Shown: piece after piece, positions 6,770 through 15,700 of the stretch
Numbering within the stretch: position 1 is the stretch's first letter
Layout of the letters: every line of letters starts with the position of its first letter
Source: an uncultured Methylobacillus sp.
Lineage (GTDB): Bacteria > Pseudomonadota > Gammaproteobacteria > Burkholderiales > Methylophilaceae
Direction: 5' to 3'
DNA length: 18,026 nucleotides
Assembly: GCA_946481235.1 (NCBI GenBank)
Contig: CAMLME010000015.1
Span: 1-18,026, forward strand
The notes under the pieces: generated by a model
The model's input: the letters and a program-made list of their open reading frames with translations, nothing else
What the model was told of the DNA's origin: nothing
Databases searched by the model: none
Translations under genes and position numbers: made by a program

Positions 6770-9000
6770 GGTTTGAACCACCGGAGGCGACCGGCATTGC
6801 TGACCACGGTTACAGACGACATGGCCATCGCCGCGCCAGCGATCATCGGGTTGAGCAGCAGGCCGAAAATCGGATAGAAAATGCCGGCGGCAATCGGGAT
6901 GCCGAGCACGTTGTAGATGAAGGCGCCGAAAAGATTCTGCCGGATGTTGCGTACCGTCGCGCGTGAAATGGCAATTGCATTCGGTACGCCATGCAGAGAG
7001 CCGGACATCAGGGTGACGTCGGCGGACTCGATGGCAACGTCGGTGCCGGTGCCGATGGCAAAGCCGACATCGGCACGCGCCAGTGCCGGTGCGTCATTGA
7101 TGCCGTCGCCGACCATGCCGACCTTTTCGCCGCGCGCGATCAATTCGGCGACCTGCTTGTCTTTATCCTGCGGCAGCACTTCGGCGAATACGGCGTCGAT
7201 ACCGACCTGTTTCGCCACCGCGTGTGCGGTGGCGGCATTGTCGCCTGTGAGCATGACCACCTTGATGTGCAAGGCATGCAGCCGCGCGATGGCGGTTTTT
7301 GAATCCGGCTTGATCGGGTCGGCCACTGCGACGATGCCCGCCAATACGCCATCGACGGCCAGGAACATCGGGGTTTCCGCGCGCTCCGCGGATTTCTGCG
7401 CCTGCTCATGCAGTGCAGTGCAGTCGATGCCGTGCTCCTCCATGAACTTGTAATTGCCGAAACGGACATGCTTGCCGTCGACTTCGCCATGCACGCCGTG
7501 CCCGGCAACCGCCTGGAAGTTCTGTACCGGCAACAGCGTCAAATCATGCCCCTTGGCGGCGTTCAGCACAGCGTCTGCCAGCGGGTGCTCGGAACCCGCT
7601 TCCAGGCTGGCGGCAAGGTGCAGCAGCCCGACTGTATCCCGGCCGGCGACAGGAATCAGCGAGGTTACCGCCGGCTTGCCCATGGTCACCGTTCCCGTCT
7701 TGTCGAGTATCACGGTCGTCAGGTTTCCCGCCTGTTGCAGTGCATCGCCGTTGCGGATCAGTATGCCGTGCTCGGCGGCTTTGCCGACGCCCACCATCAC
7801 CGACATCGGCGTCGCCAATCCCAAGGCGCACGGGCAGGCGATAACCAATACCGTTACTGCGGCAACCATCGCGAAGTTGAGCCGCGGCTCCGGCCCGATA
7901 TTGAACCAGACGACAAAGGTGATGACTGCGACGATCAATACGGCCGGGACGAACCAGGCGGAAACCGTATCGGCCAATCGCCCGATCGCCGGTTTGGCGC
8001 CTTGTGCCTGACGCACCATCTCGACGATGCGCGACAAGGCGGTGTCTTTGCCGACACGCGTCGCTTTAAACAGGAAAGTGCCGCTTTTATTGAGCGTTCC
8101 GCCGGCAACTTCACCGCCGGTCTGCTTTTCGACCGGCATCGGTTCGCCGGTGAGCATGGATTCATCGACCAGGGAGTGGCCTTCGATCAGCACACCGTCC
8201 ACTGCAATTTTTTCGCCGGGTCGAACACGCAGCGTGTCGCCGACGCGTACTTCCGCTAGCGGGATATCGATTTCCTGGCCGTCGCGCACCACGCGTGCGG
8301 TCTTGGGCTTCAGGCCGATCAATCGCTTGACCGCTTCCGAGGTACGTCCGCGCGCGCGCATCTCCAGCGCCTGCCCCAGCACCACCAGGCCGATGACCAC
8401 TGCGATGACGTCCCAGAAGGGTTCGGCCGTACCGGCCGGAAATAACTGCGGCGCGGCGGTGACGGTGAGCGAGTAGCCCCAGGCGGCGGCCATGCCGAGG
8501 GCAATCAAGGTATCCATCGTGGCGGTATGATTGCGGAACGATTTCCATGCACCGACGAAAAATTGCGGACCGGAGTACAGCATCACCGCCAAAGTCAGCA
8601 GCGCGAGTACCGGCGATGCCCCTTGCATCAATGCATGCGGCATCGCGCCGCCCAACATGGCCGGAAAACCGAAGGCGAGAGCCGGGATAGCGACTGCCAG
8701 CGCAAACCAGGATTTGCGCATCAGCAAACGATAATGCGCGTGTTCAGCAGCTTCTTTTTCGCTGTCGGCGGTTTCTTCGTCAACAATTTCGCTGGCCTGA
8801 TAGCCGGCCTTGCCGACAGCTGCGAGCAGGATTGCTATTTCAGCATTGCCGCTGACCTCAGCGGTGCGGCTGGCGTAATTGACGTTGGCGTCCGTGACGC
8901 CGGGCGCGGCACGCAGGGCTTTTTCCACGCTGGCGACGCAGCCGGCGCAGCGCATGCCGTCGATGGCCAGGCGGATGGGTTCGGTTGGGGTGTTCATCAT
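6766..9000 (-). CDS. copA: Copper-translocating P1B-type ATPase
   Basis: This 744-residue Cu(I) exporter of the inner membrane has one N-terminal heavy-metal-associated domain with GMRCAGC (C18, C21). The CPC motif of the transport site is at residues 389-391 in [13 protein letters not shown]. The actuator motif TGE is at 284-286, the phosphorylated Asp in DKTGT is D433, the P1B-specific HP pair is H472-P473 in EHPLA, and GDGINDAP starts at 631. Together these identify a P1B-1 (copper/silver) pump. The start is one of two adjacent ATG codons (8995-9000); no clear Shine-Dalgarno sequence is visible. It is the first gene of a coupled operon copA-cupredoxin-aat-bpt and is divergent from the cus-like operon, so both probably respond to copper from the shared 84-bp region. 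Confidence 0.96.
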   Translation of the reverse strand: MMNTPTEPIRLAIDGMRCAGCVASVEKALRAAPGVTDANVNYASRTAEVSGNAEIAILLAAVGKAGYQASEIVDEETADSEKEAAEHAHYRLLMRKSWFALAVAIPALAFGFPAMLGGAMPHALMQGASPVLALLTLAVMLYSGPQFFVGAWKSFRNHTATMDTLIALGMAAAWGYSLTVTAAPQLFPAGTAEPFWDVIAVVIGLVVLGQALEMRARGRTSEAVKRLIGLKPKTARVVRDGQEIDIPLAEVRVGDTLRVRPGEKIAVDGVLIEGHSLVDESMLTGEPMPVEKQTGGEVAGGTLNKSGTFLFKATRVGKDTALSRIVEMVRQAQGAKPAIGRLADTVSAWFVPAVLIVAVITFVVWFNIGPEPRLNFAMVAAVTVLVIACPCALGLATPMSVMVGVGKAAEHGILIRNGDALQQAGNLTTVILDKTGTVTMGKPAVTSLIPVAGRDTVGLLHLAASLEAGSEHPLADAVLNAAKGHDLTLLPVQNFQAVAGHGVHGEVDGKHVRFGNYKFMEEHGIDCTALHEQAQKSAERAETPMFLAVDGVLAGIVAVADPIKPDSKTAIARLHALHIKVVMLTGDNAATAHAVAKQVGIDAVFAEVLPQDKDKQVAELIARGEKVGMVGDGINDAPALARADVGFAIGTGTDVAIESADVTLMSGSLHGVPNAIAISRATVRNIRQNLFGAFIYNVLGIPIAAGIFYPIFGLLLNPMIAGAAMAMSSVTVVSNAGRLRWFKP

Positions 9001-9024
9001 TCAAGCGTACTGCGCGCCGACGCT

Positions 9025-9039
9025 GTATGCAAGGCATAC
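9025..9039. promoter_or_regulatory. 6-3-6 dyad operator candidate in the copA divergent region
   Basis: GTATGCAAGGCATAC is a perfect inverted repeat with 6-bp arms and a 3-bp spacer. It lies 25 bp from the copA start and about 46 bp upstream of the divergent small gene. A possible copA promoter (TTAACC, 17 nt, TATGCC on the minus strand) would have its -10 touching this dyad. It does not match the CueR consensus. Whether a copper regulator binds it is inference. Confidence 0.4.
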
Positions 9040-9049
9040 TCATACACGC

Positions 9050-9078
9050 TTGTCCGGTTAAAAATCCGCGCGCATAAT
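9050..9078 (+). promoter_or_regulatory. Promoter of the small secreted protein gene, predicting a leaderless mRNA
   Basis: TTGTCC (4/6) at 9050-9055, an optimal 17-nt spacer and CATAAT (5/6) at 9073-9078 form a good sigma70-like promoter. The expected transcription start, 6-8 nt after the -10, falls on or next to the ATG at 9085. There is no Shine-Dalgarno sequence in front of that ATG, which agrees with a leaderless transcript. Confidence 0.45.
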
Positions 9079-9084
9079 GCCGTC

Positions 9085-9453
9085 ATGCATTGTCGTCCTT
9101 TCATTCGCCTGCTCGTGCTGTTCGCCATGCTGGTGAGCCTGCCGCTGAACGGGCTGGCCGCCATCACCATGCCTGCCTGCGACGCGCACGGAACAGCCAT
9201 GAAAATGCACATGGATGCCGAACGGATGGCAGTGATGCCCGATTGCGATCATCACGAGCCGGAAGCACCGTCGGGCAAAACTGCCTGCGATCAGTGCTTC
9301 TCCTGCCATGTGGTATCCGCACAGGCGCTCGTTCCAATCATTCTGTCGCTGCCGGAAATGGCCATTGCCCTGAAATTCTCCGCGGCAATCGCAGAAAAAC
9401 CGCAATCCGTTGTTTCCTCCCTTTTTCGACCTCCCATCTCCGTACTCGCCTAG
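9085..9453 (+). CDS. Small secreted Cys/His/Met-rich protein (DUF2946/CopL-like), upstream of the cus genes
   Basis: The 122-residue protein has a clear signal peptide or membrane segment (MHCRPFIRLLVLFAMLVSLP, cleavage likely near GLAA). After it come potential copper ligands: MPACDAHGTAMKMHMDAERM, CDHHE and CDQCFSCH. The C-terminal ending SLFRPPIS is typical of small DUF2946-type proteins found in front of copper and heavy-metal efflux genes in proteobacteria. It also recalls CopL, the Met/His/Cys-rich product encoded ahead of copAB in Xanthomonas. Assignment to either family is by appearance only. A much longer reading frame extends upstream but runs antisense through copA, so I start at the ATG at 9085, just after the predicted promoter. 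It probably binds copper in the periplasm or helps regulate the operon behind it. Confidence 0.65.
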   Translation: MHCRPFIRLLVLFAMLVSLPLNGLAAITMPACDAHGTAMKMHMDAERMAVMPDCDHHEPEAPSGKTACDQCFSCHVVSAQALVPIILSLPEMAIALKFSAAIAEKPQSVVSSLFRPPISVLA

Positions 9454-9528
9454 CTGAAGGCTGTCCGGCGCATTGACGCCGACCCAGCTCGACTGTTTCG
9501 GGCGGAATTCGCCCGGCCATCCTTCAGC
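9453..9528 (+). repeat. Large imperfect inverted repeat after the small secreted-protein gene
   Basis: GCTGAAGG at 9453-9460 is the exact reverse complement of 9521-9528, and pairing continues inward with mismatches (14 of 16 positions overall). Inside lies a second hairpin, GGGCG-GAATT-CGCCC at 9500-9514. No U-tract follows, so it is not a simple intrinsic terminator. It could be an RNA element that limits readthrough towards cusF, or a processing site. The rest of the 208-bp gap (9454-9661) contains no gene. Confidence 0.4.
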
Positions 9529-9607
9529 ACCTACGCTAGACGCTTTTCGTCAACCGTTGGCAACAGCGCCGCCAATACGCGCTGCGCCGACCATCACGAT
9601 GCGTCCG

Positions 9608-9622
9608 GGATTCCGTGAATCC
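9608..9622. promoter_or_regulatory. 6-3-6 dyad upstream of cusF
   Basis: GGATTCCGTGAATCC is a perfect inverted repeat with 6-bp arms and a 3-bp spacer, 39 bp before the cusF start codon. A possible -10 (GATACA at 9642-9647) lies 19 bp downstream of it. The geometry equals that of the dyad at 9025-9039 although the bases differ. It is a candidate binding site for a dimeric regulator of the efflux operon. Confidence 0.35.
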
Positions 9623-9661
9623 TGCCTCGATAGACACGACTGATACAAAGGATAGTCCGCA

Positions 9662-9994
9662 ATGAAGAAAATTCTGATTGCCGCATGGGTACTGGCAGCG
9701 TTCGCCACGGCTGCCGCTCCCGGGCATGCCGAAGACGCCCGCCACCCCAAGTCCGAGGCGCAAAAAAGCTACGCCGCGAAGGGCGAGGTGATCGCCGTGG
9801 ACAAGGTGGCCGGCAAGGTGAAGCTGAAGCACGAAGCCATCCCGGCACTGGAGTGGCCGGCCATGACCATGTTTTTCGCCGTTGCCGACAAGGGCCAGCT
9901 GGGTACGCTGAGGGCCGGTGCGCGTGTCGAGTTCCAGTTTGTGAAGGTCAGCGGCAGTGCGCCGCTGATTACCGAAATCAAGACGGCGAAGTGA
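9662..9994 (+). CDS. cusF: CusF-like periplasmic copper/silver-binding protein
   Basis: The 110-residue protein has a signal peptide (about residues 1-23, ending GHA) and a small beta-barrel domain of the CusF family. The binding motif is KHEAIPALEWPAMTMFF, giving H57, W65, M68 and M70. These correspond to the His, capping Trp and two Met that hold Cu(I) or Ag(I) in E. coli CusF. It would carry metal in the periplasm and hand it to CusB/CusA. The ATG at 9662 has a good AAAGGA ribosome binding site 9 nt upstream. It is the first gene of the compact efflux operon, 55 bp before the outer membrane component. Confidence 0.9.
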   Translation: MKKILIAAWVLAAFATAAAPGHAEDARHPKSEAQKSYAAKGEVIAVDKVAGKVKLKHEAIPALEWPAMTMFFAVADKGQLGTLRAGARVEFQFVKVSGSAPLITEIKTAK

Positions 9995-10049
9995 AAGGAG
10001 GCCGGTCGGGCACTGCCTCGGCCGGTCATCCGGAGGAACAGGTGAACCT

Positions 10050-11327
10050 ATGAAAACGAACAAACAGCTTCGATTGCTGGTTTTGGCGGTCGCCCTCCTG
10101 GCGGTATCGTCGGCGCAGGCGGACGAAGCCATGGCACCGCTCGGCGCCAATGTGCGGGAGCTGCTGGAATGGGCCGACACGCACAATCCAGAGCTGGTCG
10201 CGCAGCGCTACGAGATCGATGCTGCCAATGAGCGGATCGTACCGGCCGGCGCACTGCCAGATCCCACTCTGCGTGCGACATTTATGGATTTCGCCGGGCC
10301 GGGCGCGCCGGATGGGTTCAATCCGCTGCCTGGCAAGGGTAGTGGAACCCAGTACAGGCTGGGGCAGACCATTCCCTGGTGGGGTAAGCGCGACCTGCGC
10401 AAAGCGGTTGCCACGGCGGAAATGGAGCAGGCGATAGGGCGTCGACAAGCGACCGTCGTCGAAATCCATGCCCGGATCAAAAGCGTCTATGCGCAGTATT
10501 ACCAGGCTGTCGGTTTGAAAAAGCTTGCCGAGGACATCCTGCGCCTGCTGAATGAGCTGGAGGCGGTAACGCAGGCACGTTATGCCGGCGGGCTGGTGCC
10601 GCAGCAGGATGTGATCCGGGCGCAGGTTGAAAAGACCGCGCTGCGTTCCGAGATCATCAATCTTGAGACCGAGCAGCATCACGCCATGGCCAGATTGAAC
10701 GTGGCGCTGGGGCGGTCGCAGCTGGCGCCAATTGCCGAGCCGCAGTCGCTGCGTCGTATCGCTCCGGAAAAGCTGGATGTCGCAACCCTGGAGGAAAAGG
10801 TGGCGCGCAACAATCCGCTGCTTGCCACGCAGTCGGCCCAGATCGCGGCAGCCGATGCCAACCGGCGCCTGGTGGAGAAGAACCGCTATCCCGATGTCAC
10901 GCTCATGATTTCCCCGACCCAGCGCGACGGCAGCATCGATAGCTGGGAGGCGATGGTGGAGGTTAATCTCCCCATCCGTTTCGATACCCGCCGTGCGCAG
11001 GAAAGCGAGGCGAGTGCAATGCTGGCCGCCGCCAGGGAGCGCCAGCAGGCGCTGGCGAACCAGGTGGCGGGCGAATTGCAGGAATCGCTGGCGGCGCTGG
11101 ATGCGGCCGTCAAGCAGGAGCAGCTGATCGCCAATACCCTGCTGCCGCAGGCCGAACTGACGTTCCGTTCCGCGCTGGCCGGCTACGAGGCGGGCAAGGT
11201 GGATTTTTCCACGCTGCTCGACGCCCAGCGCGCGATCAAGCGTGCCCGGCAAGACAGCCTCAAGGCGCGCGTGGAGCAGGAGGTGCGTATTTCCGAAATC
11301 GAAAGCAGGGTGGGAGAAGAATTATGA
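10050..11327 (+). CDS. cusC: TolC-family outer membrane efflux protein (CusC/CzcC-like)
   Basis: The 425-residue protein is the outer membrane channel of the tripartite pump. It has a signal peptide (residues 1-24, MKTNKQLRLLVLAVALLAVS then SAQA). Two outer membrane efflux protein repeats rich in long Ala/Glu/Gln helices follow, including VRELLEWADTHNPELVAQRYEIDAA, LRKAVATAEMEQAIGRRQATV and LAGYEAGKVDFSTLLDAQRAI. The latter is the classical second-repeat motif. No lipobox cysteine is visible, unlike E. coli CusC. GGAGG at 10032-10036 is 13 nt before the ATG, and AGGTGA is closer. The stop overlaps the start of cusB as ATGA. The symbol follows the operon context; CzcC or a generic TolC name would be equally valid on sequence alone. 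Confidence 0.88.
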   Translation: MKTNKQLRLLVLAVALLAVSSAQADEAMAPLGANVRELLEWADTHNPELVAQRYEIDAANERIVPAGALPDPTLRATFMDFAGPGAPDGFNPLPGKGSGTQYRLGQTIPWWGKRDLRKAVATAEMEQAIGRRQATVVEIHARIKSVYAQYYQAVGLKKLAEDILRLLNELEAVTQARYAGGLVPQQDVIRAQVEKTALRSEIINLETEQHHAMARLNVALGRSQLAPIAEPQSLRRIAPEKLDVATLEEKVARNNPLLATQSAQIAAADANRRLVEKNRYPDVTLMISPTQRDGSIDSWEAMVEVNLPIRFDTRRAQESEASAMLAAARERQQALANQVAGELQESLAALDAAVKQEQLIANTLLPQAELTFRSALAGYEAGKVDFSTLLDAQRAIKRARQDSLKARVEQEVRISEIESRVGEEL

Positions 11328-12754
11328 AAAAAACCGGCATCTGGACCGTGCTGGGCCTGATCGGCCTGGCTACCGCAACCGGCGCCGGCTACTGGCTGGG
11401 GATGAAGCGGACGGAACCAGTGGAGATGTCCGCCACCCCCACCCAGGCCGAGCGCAAGATCCTCTATTACCGCAACCCGATGGGCTTGCCGGACACTTCG
11501 CCGGAGCCGAAAAAAGACAGCATGGGCATGGACTACATCCCGGTCTATGCAGACGAGGCGCCGGCCGCGCCTGCTGCGCAAGGTGAGCGCAAAATCCTTT
11601 ACTACCGCAACCCGATGGGGCTGCCTGACACCTCCCCAGAGCCCAAGCAGGATTCTATGGGCATGGATTACATCCCGGTGTATGCCGACGAAGCTGCACA
11701 GCCGGGTCAAGTCAGTATCAGCCCGGACAAGGTTCAGAAGCTGGGTGTCCGTACCGAGCCTGCCGCGATGCGCGAGTTGGCAAGGATGGTGCGCGCTGTC
11801 GGCCAGTTCCAGGTGGACGAGCGGCGGTTGCATACCGTCACCGCCAAGTTCGAGGGCTATATCGAGCATCTCTCCGTCAATGCCACCGGCCAGCCGGTAA
11901 AGCGCGGGCAGCCGCTGATGCAGGTATACAGCCCGGAGCTGGTCGCTGCCCAAGAGGAGTACCTGATCGCCTGGAAAGGCCGCGAGACCCTGGCAAGTGG
12001 CACCGAGGAGTCGCTGACTGGTGTCGGTCAACTGGCGGAAGGCGCGCTCAGGCGCCTGCGCAACTGGGATATATCCGATACCCAGTTGCAGCGCCTGCAG
12101 CGGGAAGGCAAGGCCACCCGTACGCTGACGCTTTATTCTCCGGCCAACGGCGTGGTGCTGGAAAAAACTGCAGTTGCCGGCATGCGCTTCATGCCGGGTG
12201 AGCCGCTATTCAAGATTGCCGACCTGTCGACCATTTGGCTGATTGCGGACGTGTTCGAGCAGGATCTCGCGCAGGTGCGCATCGGGCAGCCGGTGAAGAT
12301 AGTTGTCGATGCCTATCCAGAAAAGGAATTCAGCGGCAAGATCGCCTACATCTACCCGACGGTGGTGCCGGAAACGCGCACGGCCAAGGTACGAGTGGAA
12401 TTGGCCAATCCGGGCGGCATACTCAAGCCCGACATGTACGCCAATGTGCAGCTGGATGCAGGCGGCGGCAAGGCCGGGGTGCTGGCGGTGCCGGATTCGG
12501 CGGTGATCGACAGCGGCACGCGCCAGGTGGTACTGGTGCAGCGTGCCGAAGGCCTGTTCGAACCGCGCGAGGTCAGGCTGGGCCGGCGCGGCGACGGCTA
12601 TGCCGAAGTGCTGCAAGGCATTGCGGAAGGCGAGCAGGTCGTGGTGCGCGCCAATTTCCTGATCGACGCGGAAAGCAACCTGCGGGCGGCACTGGGCGGC
12701 TTCGGCGAAAGCGCGCCAGCGCCAGCCAGCGTGCCTGGCCACGAGGGGCACTGA
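11324..12754 (+). CDS. cusB: CusB-type periplasmic adaptor with duplicated heavy-metal-binding domains
   Basis: The 476-residue membrane fusion protein links the inner membrane pump to the outer membrane channel. An N-terminal anchor (GIWTVLGLIGLATATGAGYW) is followed by two tandem heavy-metal-binding domains (residues about 43-79 and 88-124), each with YYRNPMGLPDTSPEPK and DSMGMDYIPVY; their Met residues are likely Cu(I)/Ag(I) ligands. Next come the barrel-sandwich and helical hairpin domains (FEGYIEHLSVNATGQPVKRG, YSPELVAAQEEYLIAW, LYSPANGVVLEKTAVAGMRF), a beta-barrel (IWLIADVFEQDLAQVRIGQP) and a membrane-proximal domain (AVIDSGTRQVVLV). The tail ends HEGH. Most such adaptors carry at most one of these metal-binding domains. 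The start overlaps the cusC stop; cusA follows after 1 bp. Confidence 0.93.
   Translation: MKKTGIWTVLGLIGLATATGAGYWLGMKRTEPVEMSATPTQAERKILYYRNPMGLPDTSPEPKKDSMGMDYIPVYADEAPAAPAAQGERKILYYRNPMGLPDTSPEPKQDSMGMDYIPVYADEAAQPGQVSISPDKVQKLGVRTEPAAMRELARMVRAVGQFQVDERRLHTVTAKFEGYIEHLSVNATGQPVKRGQPLMQVYSPELVAAQEEYLIAWKGRETLASGTEESLTGVGQLAEGALRRLRNWDISDTQLQRLQREGKATRTLTLYSPANGVVLEKTAVAGMRFMPGEPLFKIADLSTIWLIADVFEQDLAQVRIGQPVKIVVDAYPEKEFSGKIAYIYPTVVPETRTAKVRVELANPGGILKPDMYANVQLDAGGGKAGVLAVPDSAVIDSGTRQVVLVQRAEGLFEPREVRLGRRGDGYAEVLQGIAEGEQVVVRANFLIDAESNLRAALGGFGESAPAPASVPGHEGH
11450..11695 (+). repeat. Tandem duplication of a heavy-metal-binding domain inside cusB
   Basis: Two copies with a period of 135 bp (45 codons) start at 11450 and 11585. 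Over the 37-codon core the proteins differ at only one position (K in copy 1, Q in copy 2), while 18 other codons differ by synonymous changes. The linker between them is Ala/Pro-rich (PAAPAAQG). Confidence 0.9.
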
Positions 12755-12755
12755 T

Positions 12756-15700
12756 ATGCTCGCACGCATCATCGAATGGTCGGTGCGCAACGTCTTCATG
12801 GTGCTGCTGGCGACACTGTTCATCGTCGGCGCCGGAATTTACGCGCTGGTGAAAACACCGCTCGACGCGATTCCCGATCTCTCCGACGTGCAGGTCATCG
12901 TCTATACCGAGGTCCCCGGCCAAGCGCCGCAGGTGGTGGAGGATCAAGTCACCTATCCGCTCACCACCGCCATGCTGTCGGTGCCGAAATCCCGCGTGGT
13001 GCGCGGGTTCTCGTTTTTCGGTGCATCGTTCGTTTACGTCATTTTCGAGGACGGCACCGACATCTACTGGGCGCGTTCGCGCGTGCTGGAATATCTCAAT
13101 TCCGTCACCGGCCGCCTGCCGCGCGGGGTAACCCCTACATTGGGGCCGGACGCGACCGGCGTCGGCTGGGTTTACCAGTACGCGGTGCTGGCCAAGAACC
13201 ATACATTGGAGGAACTGCGCACGATTCAGGACTGGTATCTGCGCTACCAGTTGACCAAGGCGCACGGCGTGGCCGAGGTTGCCGGCATCGGCGGTTTCGT
13301 CAAGCAATACCAGGTGGTGCTCGACCCGCGAAAATTGCAGGCTTACGGTATCCCGCTGTCGCGCATCACGCAGGTGATACGCGACAGTAATCGCGATGTC
13401 GGCGGGCGCGTGGTGGAAATGTCCGAGACCGAGTATATGGTGCGCGGCAAGGGCTATCTTCGTGGCATCGGCGATCTGGAAACCCTGGTGCTGAAGAGCG
13501 AGCGCGGCACGCCGGTGTTGCTGCGTGACGTGGCGCACGTCGAACTGGGGCCGGACGAACGGCGCGGGCTGGCCGAGATGAACGGCGAAGGCGAGGTGGT
13601 GGGTGGCATCGCGATGGCGCGCTATGGCCAGAACGCGCTCGAGGTCATCAGCAACATCAAGGAGAAGCTGGCCGAAATCGCTCCCGGCCTGCCGGCGGGG
13701 GTGACGGTGGAAACGGTGTACGACCGCTCCGAGCTGATCCATCGCGCGATCGACAACCTGAAGACGACGCTGTTCGAGGAAAGCCTGGTGGTGGCGCTGG
13801 TATGCGTGCTATTCCTGCTGCATGTGCGGAGCGCGCTGGTGGCGATCATCATGCTGCCAGTGGGGGTGCTGATCGCCTTTATCCTGATGCGGGCGTTGGG
13901 CCTCAATTCCAACATCATGAGCCTGGGCGGCATCGCCATCGCCATCGGCGCGATGGTGGACGCGGCCATCGTGATGATCGAAAACGCGCACAAGCACATC
14001 GAGCGCGCACCGCCGGATGCGCCTCGCGTACAGTTGATGATTGATGCCTGCCGCGAGGTCGGTCCGGCGTTGTTCTTTTCGCTGCTGATCATTACCGTGT
14101 CCTTCCTGCCGGTGTTCACGCTGGAAGCGCAGGAAGGACGGTTGTTCCAGCCGCTGGCTTATACCAAGACCTTTGCGATGGCGGGCGCGGCGCTACTGTC
14201 GATCACGCTGGTGCCGGTGCTGATGTTGCTGTTCGTGCGCGGCAAGATCATGCCCGAGCGCAAAAACCCGGTGAACCGTTTCCTGATCTGGCTGTACCGG
14301 CCGGTCATCGCCTGGGTGATGCGCTGGAAGAAGCTGACCATTTTTGCCGCCGTGCTGGTGCTGGCCTTGTCGGTATACCCGTTCACCAAACTGGGCAGCG
14401 AATTCATGCCGGCGCTGAACGAAGGCACGCTGCTTTACATGCCGGCTTCACTGCCGGGCATGTCCGTCACCAAGGCGGCGGAAACCATGCAGACGCAGAA
14501 CCGCATCATCAAGAGCTTCCCCGAGGTGGCCTCGGTATTCGGCAAGGCCGGGCGCGCCAATACCGCCACCGACCCGGCGCCGCTGGAAATGTTCGAGACC
14601 GTCGTCAACCTCAAGCCGGAGTCCGAATGGCGGCCCGGCATGACCATCGACAAACTGATCGCCGAGCTGGATCAGGCCGTGCAGTTGCCGGGCGTCAGCA
14701 ACGCCTGGACGATGCCGATCAAGGCGCGCATCGACATGCTTTCCACCGGCATCCGTACGCCCATCGGCATCAAGGTGTTCGGCAAGGATCTGGGCGAAAT
14801 GGAAAAACTCGCCAAGGAGATCGAGGCCGTGGTCAAGACCGTGCCGGGCACCACCAGTGCCTACGCCGAGCGCATCACCGGCGGCTATTACCTCAATATC
14901 GAGCCTGACCGTGCGCAGCTCGCGCGTTACGGCCTGACCGTGGGTGAGGTGCAGGAGGTGATCGGAGGCGCGCTGGGCGGCGAGACGATTACCACCACGG
15001 TGGAAGGGCGCGAGCGCTTCGGCGTCATCACGCGCTATCCGCGCGAACTGCGCTCCAGTCCGGACGCCATCGCCCGCCAGGTGCTGGTGCCGGCGACGGG
15101 CGGCGCGTTGATCCCACTCGGCCAGCTGGCGCGCATCTCGCTGGAAAAAGGCCCGCCCGGCATCCGCACCGAGAATGCGCTGCTTTCCGCGTACATTTTC
15201 GTCGATATCCGCGGGCGCGACATCGGCCGCTATGTGGCGGACGCGCAACGCGCAGTAAGCGAGCAGGTCAAATTCAAGCCGGGGTATTACGCCACCTGGA
15301 GCGGCCAGTTCGAATACATGGAACGCGCCAAGGCGCGCCTCAAGCTGGTGGTGCCGTTGACGCTGTTCATCATTTTTGTGCTGCTCTACATCAACTTCCG
15401 CCGCTTGCCGGAGACGCTGATCGTGATGCTGTCGGTGCCATTCGCGCTGGTGGGCGGCGTGTGGCTGATGTACTGGCTGGGCTACAACCTCAGCGTCGCG
15501 GTGGCGGTCGGCTTCATCGCACTGGCCGGGGTGGCGGCGGAAACCGGCGTCATCATGCTGATCTACCTCAACCACGCCTACGATGAACTCCAGGCTAAGC
15601 GCGCGGCGGAAGGCCGGCCGTTCGCCGTCGCAGACCTGTATGCGGCAGTGATGGAAGGGGCGGTGGAGCGGGTGCGCCCCAAGATGATGACCGTGGTGGC

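Noticed and set aside
6770..6781. GTG start extending the cupredoxin protein by four residues
   Set aside because: The ATG at 6767-6769 overlaps the copA stop as ATGA, the same coupling pattern seen at the next junction, and directly begins the membrane helix.
8527..9084. N-terminal extension of the small secreted protein gene into copA
   Set aside because: The extension would be antisense to the HMA and first membrane region of copA. The signal peptide begins at the ATG at 9085, just after a promoter.
9001..9084. CueR-type copper box for copA
   Set aside because: I looked for the typical ACCTTCC...GGAAGGT dyad with a long promoter spacer and did not find it on either strand.
9994..10000. 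Strong Shine-Dalgarno-like AAAGGAGG run just after cusF
   Set aside because: No ATG, GTG or TTG lies at a workable distance behind it, and the next gene has its own upstream GGAGG. Probably chance, or a remnant.
10026..11252. Long minus-strand open frame opposite the TolC-family gene
   Set aside because: Antisense to cusC and low-complexity in composition; no start signal or domain seen.
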